64,000 nt of DNA from Campylobacter pinnipediorum subsp. pinnipediorum (GTDB lineage: Bacteria > Campylobacterota > Campylobacteria > Campylobacterales > Campylobacteraceae). Below the pieces are notes generated by a model that saw only the letters and a program-made list of their open reading frames with translations, was not told where the DNA came from and did no database searches. Shown piece by piece: positions 10,594-17,711 of this stretch (the stretch's first letter is position 1; each line of letters opens with the position of its first letter). The translations under genes were made by a program, and so were the position numbers. Where the stretch lies: contig NZ_CP012546.1 in the NCBI RefSeq assembly GCF_002021925.1, positions 682,001 to 746,000 of the forward strand, written 5' to 3'.

Positions 10594-11148
10594 TTAATTT
10601 GCTATACTAACCATTGCTGGTCTTAAAACCCTACCATTTATAGTGTATCCCACTTGCATAACTTGCACTATTTGTCCACTTGTGTGATTTTCGCTATCTA
10701 CTCTTAATACAGCATTATGCACATTTGGATCAAAATCTATATCAGTTTGTATCTCTTTTATACCGTGCTTTTCAAAGCATTTTTTAAACTCATCTAGCGT
10801 TAAAAGCACACCTTCTTTTATCTTTTTTGCAAATTCATCTTCTGATGCATCAAAATTTACAGCCATAAGCATAGCATCTATGACAGGCAAAAGATCTCTT
10901 GCAAATTTCTCATTTGCATAGCTTGCTATCCCTTCTTTTTCTTTTTCAAAACGCTTTTTCATGTTTTCAAAATCAGCATTAGCTCTATAATACTTATTTG
11001 TTAATTCACTAAGTTCTTTTTCTAATTCTAAAACTTTTGAAAACTCTTCTTGTGATAGATTATTTAAATCAATATTATCACTAGTTATTTCCTTGTTGTC
11101 GGTTACATTTTCTAAATTATTTTCTTCTTGTTTTATATCTTCGCTCAT
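10594..11148 (-). CDS. grpE: Nucleotide exchange factor GrpE
   Basis: GrpE releases ADP from DnaK. The 184-residue protein starts with an acidic, disordered region (about 1-35). A long coiled-coil helix follows (about 35-85, ELEKELSELTNKYYRANADFENMKKR, read in parts). The C-terminal beta wing ends in GYTINGRVLRPAMVSIA, the family signature. The ATG overlaps the hrcA stop as ATGA and is preceded by a strong AAAGGAGG, so translation is coupled to hrcA but independently well initiated. It sits between hrcA and dnaK in the usual heat-shock operon and should be controlled by the same CIRCE operator. The length is normal and no oddities are visible. Confidence 0.96.
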   Translation of the reverse strand: MSEDIKQEENNLENVTDNKEITSDNIDLNNLSQEEFSKVLELEKELSELTNKYYRANADFENMKKRFEKEKEGIASYANEKFARDLLPVIDAMLMAVNFDASEDEFAKKIKEGVLLTLDEFKKCFEKHGIKEIQTDIDFDPNVHNAVLRVDSENHTSGQIVQVMQVGYTINGRVLRPAMVSIAN

Positions 11149-11945
11149 GCTACCTCCTTTATGTTATTTAAAAATCTAATATAGTTAGCATATACGCTTC
11201 CGCTACATACCATTATAGAGTCTTCTCCTTTGTAATTTGCTGCCAATTTTAAACCCATAAAGCCATCTTCAAATAATGGAGAAAAAGTTAATTTTTTCTT
11301 CATAAAATTTTCAAAACTCGGCTCTAAAATAGATTTTATTTTTTTATTTTCAAACATCTTCAAAGCCAAAATTTCATTTTCTTGAAAATAGATTTTTGTT
11401 CTTTTAAGCTCTCTTATTTTGCTTCTAAGTTCGCTTAAACCAACTTGGGATGATACTAATTCAAGCTTGTTTAAACTAACTCCTATTAAATTTGATAAAA
11501 ATTGCTCAACCTTTTCATTGTATTTTATAACTATCTCATCTTTTGTGAAATTAAGCACTAAAAATCTACTATTAAGATTTAAAATTTCTTCTAAATTTTG
11601 ATCAAGATTTCCAAAAATCATACAATAAAGCTCATGCTTATCACACAAAAATTTTAAAATATTTTCATCATTTATAACAATTTTATCTGAAAAATCATAG
11701 AAAAAATCATTCCAATATTTTTGCATAGCATTTACAGTAGGTATTCTTCCGCCACTTATATGAAGTTGCATTATTTCGCCTTCATCAGATAGCTTTTTAA
11801 AATATACCCTAATAGTAGATGCTGAGATATTTATATCCATGCGAGAACCAAGCTCACTAGAGCCTATTGGAATGTTTTGTTCTATATAGGCATCTATGAT
11901 TGAGTTAAGTATTATATCTCTTTTACTTATTTTATTTGATTTCAT
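11145..11945 (-). CDS. hrcA: Heat-shock repressor HrcA
   Basis: HrcA represses class I heat-shock operons by binding CIRCE, with GroEL as its usual folding partner. The 266-residue protein is shorter than the ~340 aa typical of Bacillus but fits what I recall of the Campylobacter form. The N-terminal winged helix is clear (about 1-75: SKRDIILNSIIDAYIEQN, then ISASTIRVYFKKLSDEGEI and the wing SGGRIPT). The remainder is the weakly conserved GAF-like and insert region. It is first in the operon hrcA-grpE-dnaK. A CIRCE-like operator and a consensus promoter lie immediately upstream (11953-12013), indicating autoregulation. In C. jejuni heat shock also involves HspR, which is not visible here. Confidence 0.93.
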   Translation of the reverse strand: MKSNKISKRDIILNSIIDAYIEQNIPIGSSELGSRMDINISASTIRVYFKKLSDEGEIMQLHISGGRIPTVNAMQKYWNDFFYDFSDKIVINDENILKFLCDKHELYCMIFGNLDQNLEEILNLNSRFLVLNFTKDEIVIKYNEKVEQFLSNLIGVSLNKLELVSSQVGLSELRSKIRELKRTKIYFQENEILALKMFENKKIKSILEPSFENFMKKKLTFSPLFEDGFMGLKLAANYKGEDSIMVCSGSVYANYIRFLNNIKEVA

Positions 11946-11952
11946 CTATTAA

Positions 11953-11979
11953 TTAGCACTCTTTCATTTAAATTGCTAA
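11953..11979. promoter_or_regulatory. CIRCE operator (one half-site degenerate)
   Basis: TTAGCACTC at 11953-11961, a 9-base spacer, then AATTGCTAA at 11971-11979. The consensus CIRCE is TTAGCACTC-N9-GAGTGCTAA. The first arm is perfect and the second matches 7 of 9. It lies 8 bases upstream of the hrcA start and covers the expected transcription start of the promoter at 11984-12013, which is where HrcA is known to act. Confidence 0.9.
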
Positions 11980-11983
11980 GTGA

Positions 11984-12013
11984 ATTATACAATATTGAGT
12001 ATATTATTGTCAA
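11984..12013 (-). promoter_or_regulatory. Consensus sigma70 promoter of hrcA-grpE-dnaK
   Basis: On the minus strand a perfect TTGACA (12008-12013) and a perfect TATAAT (11984-11989) are separated by 18 bases. The expected start falls about 7 nt downstream, inside the CIRCE element. A full -35 box is unusual in Campylobacter, whose sigma70 promoters usually lack one. It suggests strong basal transcription held down by HrcA. Confidence 0.88.
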
Positions 12014-12158
12014 GGGTTAAATCTAATTATTTTAATTTATTTTACTTTAGTCTTATTAACTAAAGTTTTATTATATAAAATAAGTCAAACTTAATATAAT
12101 TATACTATATATCGTATAAAATATATTAAATAATATATAATTAGATATATTTATATTA

Positions 12159-12210
12159 TATTTAATACTTAATATATAATTTTTTATATTTTTTAATTAA
12201 TATTTAATAC
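12159..12210. repeat. Pair of 10-bp direct repeats upstream of the HTH gene
   Basis: TATTTAATAC occurs at 12159-12168 and 12201-12210, exactly 42 bp apart (about four helical turns), in the promoter region of the HTH gene. The surrounding DNA is extremely AT-rich, so chance repetition is quite possible. I list it as a possible operator pair only. Confidence 0.25.
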
Positions 12211-12231
12211 AATATTTTATACAATACTCCG

Positions 12232-12477
12232 ATGATTGAAACAAATGATATTTTTAATTTACTTCATAATGCTGTTGAGTCTAAGAATTTGGGAAAGAAA
12301 ATTTCTCAAAATGAAATGGCAAAAAGTCTTGGAATTCCTATGAGAACTTATCAGGATTGGAGACTTGGAAGGACAAAGCCACAAGCGGCAGCTGTTGTTT
12401 GTAAAATGCTTTGCGAACTAGATGATGATGAAGTATTGTTTGTTTTAAAAAAGATAAAAAAATTAGCCGGAGCATAA
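12232..12477 (+). CDS. Small helix-turn-helix protein
   Basis: The 81-residue protein contains an XRE/Cro-like helix-turn-helix. Residues about 23-50 read ISQNEMAKSLGIPMRTYQDW followed by RLGRTKPQ, the typical second and recognition helices. It is small enough to be a DNA-binding domain only, and I do not recognise a named family. There is no Shine-Dalgarno sequence before the ATG. Instead TACAAT at 12220-12225 could be a -10 box that places transcription start at or next to the ATG (see findings). It is immediately followed by a 54-aa basic peptide gene with which it seems to form a two-gene unit. The upstream region is almost pure A+T and contains a repeated TATTTAATAC (12159 and 12201). 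Its target is unknown; autoregulation is only a guess. Confidence 0.75.
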   Translation: MIETNDIFNLLHNAVESKNLGKKISQNEMAKSLGIPMRTYQDWRLGRTKPQAAAVVCKMLCELDDDEVLFVLKKIKKLAGA

Positions 12478-12480
12478 TTT

Positions 12481-12645
12481 ATGGATAAAATTACAAACAA
12501 AGAACGTAGAGAGTTAGAAAGTGTATTTGCTTGTATATGTAGTAAAAAAGAGTCTAGATTTGTTTGTTTTTATAGAGAATTTTATGCTTTGACAACGTAT
12601 AGATTAAAAAGAATAAAGTTTAGATTCAGATCAAAAAAGTGCTAA
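12481..12645 (+). CDS. 54-aa basic hypothetical peptide
   Basis: A short frame starts with ATG at 12481, only 3 bases after the HTH gene stop, with GGAG at 8 nt spacing (12469-12472). The product is 54 residues, starting MDKITNKERRELESVFACIC and ending in a strongly basic KFRFRSKKC. It has three cysteines and many Lys/Arg, no signal peptide and no membrane segment. The good ribosome-binding site and close coupling to the HTH gene support it being real. I do not recognise a family. The basic tail would suit nucleic-acid or ribosome binding, but that is inference. The stop lies inside a hairpin shared with the end of murG. Confidence 0.6.
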   Translation: MDKITNKERRELESVFACICSKKESRFVCFYREFYALTTYRLKRIKFRFRSKKC

Positions 12646-12669
12646 ATGAATTAAAGCTAATCATTTAGC
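12641..12669. terminator. Bidirectional hairpin between convergent genes
   Basis: GCTAAATGA (12641-12649) pairs with TCATTTAGC (12661-12669) around an 11-nt loop. The flanks AAA and TTT allow termination of the small + strand operon and, in the other direction, of murG. The stem includes the stop codons of both convergent genes, so the space is used very tightly. Confidence 0.5.
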
Positions 12670-13688
12670 TTTGAGATGATATCTTTTATAATCTCATCCG
12701 TATTATCTTGATGTGTTAAATTAGATAAAAGTTCAGATGTATTTTTTATATCGTATTCTTCAATCATTTTTAAAATTTCTTTATCATTTGCACTGTTTTT
12801 TATTTGTGTTGAGATTTTTGCTAGGTTTTTGTCTTGTAAAAATTTAGCATTGTGGTATTGATGGTTTTTTGCTGCATATGGAAAAGGTATAAAAATACAA
12901 GGCAAGGCATTTGCTATAAGTTCCCATAAAGAACTAGCACCAGATCTTGTTATGGCTAAATCTGCTTTTTGCATTTTTTCTTCTATGTTGTTGCAAAAGT
13001 CAAAAAGTTCTAAATTCTCATCGGTAAAACCTAATTCTTTGTACTCAGTCTGTAATGCTTGAAGTGAGTCTTTGCCGCATTGATGTATTATGTTTATATT
13101 TTTTTCTTTTAAAGTAGGTGCTATTTTGATAACAAGTTCATTTATAGCTTTTGCACCTTGAGATCCACCTAAAAAAAGTATCGTTTTTATATCGCTTCTT
13201 ATTCTTTGTGCTTTGAAAAATTTATCACTCACAGGGTAGGCGAATGGCTGTTTTTCGTATGAGCTGTAAAATTTATTTGCAAAAGGTCTTAGTATATAAT
13301 TTAATTTGCCAACTATTGCATTTTGTTCGTGTATAAAAAGCGGTATATTTGATAAAATAGCCGCCAAAGATGCTGGTGCTGCTGAGTATCCACCGACACT
13401 AATTACCGCTTTTATATTATTTTGTTTAAATATTTTTTTGCACTCAAATGATAGTTTTATGATATTTAAAAATGATTTTAGTTTATTTAATCCTTTTTTA
13501 TTAACAACACCAGAGCTTTGTAAAAAGTATTTTTGATCAAAATTTTTATCATTTTCAAACCACATCTTATCTTGACCATTTGTTGAACCTATAAATATGG
13601 CCTGTTTGTTCTGTTTTTTTAGTTGATTACAAAAGCTTCTAGCTATAGCTAAATGCCCGCCTGTTCCACCGCCTGTTATTGCTATCAT
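12657..13688 (-). CDS. murG: UDP-GlcNAc:lipid I N-acetylglucosaminyltransferase MurG
   Basis: MurG adds GlcNAc to lipid I to make lipid II on the inner face of the membrane, the last cytoplasmic step of peptidoglycan synthesis. The 343-residue GT-B protein shows the family motifs: ITGGTGGHLAIARSF at the N terminus, VSVGGYSAAPASLAA, LFIHEQNAIVGKLN, LFLGGSQGAKAINE and the UDP-GlcNAc site RSGASSLWELIANALPCIFIPFP with YAAKNHQYHNAKFL. It follows ftsW with a 4-nt overlap, placing lipid II synthesis beside the division-specific polymerase. It converges on the HTH and 54-aa unit across a shared hairpin. Length and motifs are complete. Confidence 0.97.
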   Translation of the reverse strand: MIAITGGGTGGHLAIARSFCNQLKKQNKQAIFIGSTNGQDKMWFENDKNFDQKYFLQSSGVVNKKGLNKLKSFLNIIKLSFECKKIFKQNNIKAVISVGGYSAAPASLAAILSNIPLFIHEQNAIVGKLNYILRPFANKFYSSYEKQPFAYPVSDKFFKAQRIRSDIKTILFLGGSQGAKAINELVIKIAPTLKEKNINIIHQCGKDSLQALQTEYKELGFTDENLELFDFCNNIEEKMQKADLAITRSGASSLWELIANALPCIFIPFPYAAKNHQYHNAKFLQDKNLAKISTQIKNSANDKEILKMIEEYDIKNTSELLSNLTHQDNTDEIIKDIISKLND

Positions 13689-14845
13689 TGTTTTACCTTT
13701 TTACTTACCATTAAAACCATACCTATACTTATACATACCGCTAAAACAGAACTTCCGCCATAACTTAAAAATGGAACCGCTAGACCCTTTATAGGAACTA
13801 ATGAGTTTATTCCATAGCTATTTATCAAAAATGAAAAAGATATCAAAAGTCCAATTCCAAGTGAAAATAGATGATAAACTTTGTTTTCACTTCTTGAAGA
13901 TATTCTAAAAATTCTAAAAAGCAAAAAAGAAAATAGTATAACTATCAAACTTATACCTACAAATCCAATCTCTTCAGCTATACCAGCAAGAACAAAGTCG
14001 GTATGAACTTCACTTAAAAACCCAAGCTTTATAACCCCAGCTCCCAAGCCTTCGCCAAATATCTCTCCGTGTTTTATTGCATTTAAAGAGTGTCCTACTT
14101 GGTATGGTTCTGGTGCGTTGTCCACTCTTAATACATCTGCTATTTGGTGCGGGAAAAATGATAAAATCATATCTTGTATGCTTCCCCACCAAGATTTTAT
14201 CCTTAAAATTCTATGATCTGAGCTAAAAATTATGATTATTGCAGCCAATGTTGCCGCTAATATCCCTATGCCAAAAAATTTCTTACTTGTTCCAGCAAAA
14301 AGTGCCATTATTATAAGTGTGAGTGCAAGAACTACTACTTGACCTAAGTCGTTTTGTAAAACAGCTATAAGATATATAATTATCATAAATAAAAATAAAT
14401 ATGGTGCTAGGATTTTTAGCTCATCAACTAATCTTTTTTTTGAACTATCTATTTTTCTACTAAAACTCCAAGCTAAGAAATATACAAATCCTATTTTAAA
14501 AAACTCAACCGGTGCTAAAGAAAACCCAGGAAGCCTTATCCATCTTCTAGCACCTCCAGCTTCTGTTACAAGAGAGCTTGGTAAAACATACATTAACCCC
14601 ATTATTAGAGTACAGGTTATAAACAAACTAAATCCTATCCACATAAGATATTTATCCGGATTTAATCTAGAAATTCCCCACATCATAGCTATGCCTATAA
14701 AAGCTACAATAAATTGTCTTGCAAAAAAATGATACTCGCTATAATTAAATGATAAAACTGTAAAAGCAGATAAAGAAAGAGAAAATACTACGCCGATTAT
14801 AAGCAATGAAACACTTAAAAAAAATAGAATTTTATCAGCACTCAA
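13685..14845 (-). CDS. ftsW: Peptidoglycan glycosyltransferase FtsW (SEDS family)
   Basis: This is a 386-residue SEDS-family membrane protein with about ten membrane-spanning segments. FtsW polymerises glycan strands at the division septum together with its class B PBP. Family motifs are RRWIRLPGFSLAPVEFFKIGFVYFLAWSF, read as its two conserved halves, the segment AVLQNDLGQVVVLALT, YQVGHSLNAIKHGEIFGEGLG and the C-terminal GLAVPFLSYGGSSVL. The immediate overlap with murG favours FtsW over the paralogue RodA, and the gene pair is common in Campylobacter. The ATG has no obvious alternative. Upstream lies a 745-base region with only gene remnants, so ftsW probably starts its own transcript. Confidence 0.93.
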   Translation of the reverse strand: MSADKILFFLSVSLLIIGVVFSLSLSAFTVLSFNYSEYHFFARQFIVAFIGIAMMWGISRLNPDKYLMWIGFSLFITCTLIMGLMYVLPSSLVTEAGGARRWIRLPGFSLAPVEFFKIGFVYFLAWSFSRKIDSSKKRLVDELKILAPYLFLFMIIIYLIAVLQNDLGQVVVLALTLIIMALFAGTSKKFFGIGILAATLAAIIIIFSSDHRILRIKSWWGSIQDMILSFFPHQIADVLRVDNAPEPYQVGHSLNAIKHGEIFGEGLGAGVIKLGFLSEVHTDFVLAGIAEEIGFVGISLIVILFSFLLFRIFRISSRSENKVYHLFSLGIGLLISFSFLINSYGINSLVPIKGLAVPFLSYGGSSVLAVCISIGMVLMVSKKVKQ

Positions 14846-14979
14846 AATAGTTCTCCGCTTTTATATAAATAGCCTATTATTTTATTTAAAACTATCTTAT
14901 AAAGGTTTGAATTTTATATCTTAATGAGCTCTTTGAATGCTATGTCGTTATTTGGGTTTATATGTTTATAAAATAAATT

Positions 14980-15395
14980 TTACATACTTTGATTTTCAAA
15001 CATATCCCCACTAAATACAACATTTTCACATTTAAGCTCTTTTGAATGTTTATATACAAAATCAGCAAAAAAATATGCTAAACTTTGAATACAACCAAAG
15101 CTAATATTTTGTGTTCTTGCGCCAGCTAGTTTAAAATTCATAGCAGATTTTTAAAATTTATACAATCAAATTCATTTTTAATTAATCTATATTAAATCTA
15201 ACTCCTTTTTAATACTAAAATCATCAGCATTTTCTATGAGTTTTTACCGGCTTTATAAAAATTATTTTCTAGTTCAAGCTTTATTTCTATGATACAAAAT
15301 AAGTTAAATATGCCTAAAATAAGATCAATATCTCCAGTTAATAGAGTATATTCTTTTTTTGAAATTTTACATAAAGACTTGTTTTTTAGTGTTAA
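14980..15395 (-). pseudogene. Decayed gene remnant, C-terminal piece resembling HypF
   Basis: The 745-base gap between ftsW and the ThiF gene holds broken coding sequence on the minus strand. A 53-codon frame at 14980-15141 reads MNFKLAGARTQ, then FGCIQSLAYFFADF, and ends VVFSGDMFENQSM. That ending resembles the last part of the [NiFe]-hydrogenase maturation carbamoyltransferase HypF, where a GG-x-FQN segment follows a helical region. Upstream fragments in shifted frames (EYTLLTGDIDLILGIFN near 15340, ADDFSIKKELDLI near 15205, EFDCINFKNLL near 15165) suggest several frameshifts and stops. I see no intact start or full domain. The HypF assignment rests on pattern memory only; the decayed state is more certain than the name. 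Confidence 0.4.
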
Positions 15396-15590
15396 AAATT
15401 ATGTTTTTTGGATTTAACACCTAAAATTGGTGTAACTTGTTGTAAAGTGCATATTAAAAAAAATCATAAGTGGCTTTTATATAATAAAAATATTCGCATT
15501 TTGTTAGTTTTTGCCAAACATAGCATTGGTTTTTAATGATATGATTGGCTTTTGAAACTTATAAAAACTATTTAAAATTATTTAATGATT

Positions 15591-16454
15591 TTATACACCT
15601 AAGTTCATCAATAATCTTAATGCTAAATTTGCTTCATGGTTTGCACATATAGCAACTCTAGGTGCCATTAGTCCTTGACCTATATTTGCTTCGTTTGTAA
15701 AATCTCCGCATATGTACAAGTTATTTGCAAATTTTACAGTTTTGATTAGGTTAGAGCTATGCATTCCAGCCATTCCAGAACCACAAATAATTTTTTTATC
15801 TTTTAGACTATTTCCAGCTTCGTTTATAATCATTGATTTGCTTAATGTATTGTCAAATGCTTCACAAACTATACTGCACTCTGAAAAAATATCTGCTACA
15901 TTTGTTTTATCAAGATAAATTTCATGTGTTATTACTTCAACAAATGGATTTATTTTACTAATAAGATCTTTTAATGCATGTGTTTTATTCATACCTATAT
16001 GGCTTACATAGTATTGTTGGCGATTTAAATTGCTTGGTTCTACTATGTCAAAATCAACCAAAACAAGCTTTGATATACCGACTCTAGCAAGGCTTAATGC
16101 TATGTTTGAACCAAGACCACCGAGTCCAGCTATGCCTACACAAGCATTTGATAGAGCATTATTTAATTCAGGAGAGTTTCTAGCTTCTATCATTGATTTT
16201 AATATCTCATTGCTAGGCATAACACCACGTTTTATTATATTTATTTTATCGTTATCTTTTAAAGGCTGATTTCCTTTTATGGCAAAACCATTTAATATAT
16301 AAATATCAGCTTCAAGTAGGTTGTGCTTTTGTATAAAAAGTGAAATTTCACTTTTTAATTCACCTGAAATTTCACTTTTTAATTCATTTAAGTCTTTTGA
16401 GTCTGTCTTAAAACCGTATCCGTTAATTTCTATTTTTATCAATTTTTTATCCAC
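15591..16454 (-). CDS. thiF: ThiS-like/ThiF adenylyltransferase fusion
   Basis: This is a 287-residue E1-like protein. Residues about 1-78 look like a ThiS/MoaD beta-grasp domain (KIEINGYGF at the start, LNGFAIKGNQPLKDNDKINI later) but lack a C-terminal GG. Residues about 80-287 are the ThiF/MoeB adenylyltransferase with GIAGLGGLGSN, VDFDIVEPSNLNRQQY and CEAFDNT. ThiF activates the sulfur carrier ThiS for thiazole synthesis. Here the zinc-binding CXXC pairs of E. coli ThiF are not visible. A 24-bp tandem duplication gives the repeated ELKSEIS inside the beta-grasp part. It follows aspB by 2 nt. Other thiamine genes in the window are thiD and thiE (55327-56668). MoeB-like activity toward another carrier is an alternative. 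Confidence 0.8.
   Translation of the reverse strand: MDKKLIKIEINGYGFKTDSKDLNELKSEISGELKSEISLFIQKHNLLEADIYILNGFAIKGNQPLKDNDKINIIKRGVMPSNEILKSMIEARNSPELNNALSNACVGIAGLGGLGSNIALSLARVGISKLVLVDFDIVEPSNLNRQQYYVSHIGMNKTHALKDLISKINPFVEVITHEIYLDKTNVADIFSECSIVCEAFDNTLSKSMIINEAGNSLKDKKIICGSGMAGMHSSNLIKTVKFANNLYICGDFTNEANIGQGLMAPRVAICANHEANLALRLLMNLGV
16341..16386. repeat. 22-bp direct repeat (24-bp period) inside thiF
   Basis: TGAAATTTCACTTTTTAATT followed by CA occurs at 16341-16362 and again at 16365-16386. The 24-bp period keeps the frame and encodes two copies of an eight-residue unit, NELKSEIS and GELKSEIS. It looks like a recent slippage duplication. Confidence 0.85.
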
Positions 16455-16456
16455 TC

Positions 16457-17626
16457 TTATATTTTATAATTTTTTACAAAATTACTTATTCTTTCTATTC
16501 CTTTTTTTATACTATCTGTGTCTGTGGCAAAGCTTAGTCTAAAATAACCTTGCATTCCAAAACCAATTCCAGGCACTGTTGCAACCTTTGCTTCTTCTAG
16601 CATTTTTTTACAAAATCTTACCGAGTCTTCATCAACTTCTTTACAATTTACAAATAGATAAAATGCACCATTTGGTTTTTTGACTTTTAATCCATCTATG
16701 TTGTTTATAAGCTCAACAGCCAAGTCTCTTCTTTTTTGAAACTCATTTTTCATATACTTTATATCATCATCGCTTTTACCTAGAAGTGAAGCTATAGCAC
16801 CTCTTTGAGTTAGTGTTGATATGTTGCTAGTGCTTTGACTTTGTAGTTTTTTAACAGCGGCATTTAGCTCATCCATAACACTTGCCATATAGCCAAATCT
16901 CCATCCAGGCATAGCCCCACATTTACTAAGTCCATTTATGGTAACAGTTCTTTTAAACATATCTTCACTTATAGAAGCAACTGCCACAAATTCTGTGTCG
17001 TATGTTAATTTTTCATAAATTTCATCACTTAAAACTATTATGTTTGTACCTTTTAAAATTTCTGCAAATTCTAAAAGTTCATCTTTTGTATAAACAGAAC
17101 CTGTTGGGTTATTTGGGTGATTTAGGCAAAATACCTTTGTTTTTTCTGTGATTGCATCTTTTAGTTGTTTTGGGGTTATTTTAAAATCACACTCGTCATT
17201 AGTTTCTAAAAATACAGGAACACCGCCACTGAATTTTACAATTTCAGGGTAGCTTACCCAGTAAGGACTTGGGATAATAACCTCATCACCCTTATCTATA
17301 AGTGCTTGAAAGATATTAAAAAGTGAGTGTTTTGCTCCAACATTTGTTACGATTTGATTTGTTGTATAGGTTAAGTTGTTATCTTTTTTTAGTTTTGTAG
17401 CTATAGCTTTTAATACATCAGGTTCACCTGCTACAGCTGTATATTTTCCACAGCCACTATCTAGTGCTTCTTTTACAGCATCTTTTATTGCTTTAGGTGT
17501 ATCAAAATCAGGTTCACCAGCACTAAAACTTATAACATCTACGCCATCAGCTTTCATCTGCTTTGCTTTAGCTGATATTGCTATGGTTAAAGACTCACTT
17601 AAAGTTTGCATTCTTTGTGATAACAT
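16457..17626 (-). CDS. aspB: Aspartate aminotransferase (class I PLP)
   Basis: This 389-residue fold-type I aminotransferase interconverts aspartate/oxaloacetate and glutamate/2-oxoglutarate. Motifs include FSAGEPDFDTPKAI near the N terminus, CLNHPNNPTGSVYTKDEL with the conserved Asn and NPTG loop, LSDEIYEKLTYD, the PLP-lysine segment INGLSKCGAMPGWRFGYM and the substrate-carboxylate Arg in YFRLSFA near the C terminus. It matches AspB-type enzymes in Campylobacter, and I recall aspB lying near speA and hisS in C. jejuni. It is 85 nt downstream of speA and 2 nt upstream of thiF on the minus strand. A broader specificity such as prephenate aminotransferase cannot be excluded. Confidence 0.9.
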   Translation of the reverse strand: MLSQRMQTLSESLTIAISAKAKQMKADGVDVISFSAGEPDFDTPKAIKDAVKEALDSGCGKYTAVAGEPDVLKAIATKLKKDNNLTYTTNQIVTNVGAKHSLFNIFQALIDKGDEVIIPSPYWVSYPEIVKFSGGVPVFLETNDECDFKITPKQLKDAITEKTKVFCLNHPNNPTGSVYTKDELLEFAEILKGTNIIVLSDEIYEKLTYDTEFVAVASISEDMFKRTVTINGLSKCGAMPGWRFGYMASVMDELNAAVKKLQSQSTSNISTLTQRGAIASLLGKSDDDIKYMKNEFQKRRDLAVELINNIDGLKVKKPNGAFYLFVNCKEVDEDSVRFCKKMLEEAKVATVPGIGFGMQGYFRLSFATDTDSIKKGIERISNFVKNYKI

Positions 17627-17711
17627 TTACTTAATCCTTTGTAATGTATTTTAGATATTGTTATAAACCAATATTTTATCACTTTTTTATAAACCAAAAA
17701 ATTTTTTAAAT

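Noticed and set aside
12040-12231. Replication origin suggested by extreme A+T content near the rpmH-like housekeeping genes
   Set aside because: No DnaA-box cluster, dnaA or dnaN gene is present, and rpmH lies 20 kb away; high A+T alone is not evidence.
14010-14192. 60-aa frame inside ftsW on the same strand
   Set aside because: It is a shifted frame in a conserved membrane protein gene with no protein-like features.
16336-16357. Palindrome AAAAAGTGAAATTTCACTTTTT as an operator
   Set aside because: It lies inside the thiF coding region and is part of the duplicated unit, so coding repetition explains it.
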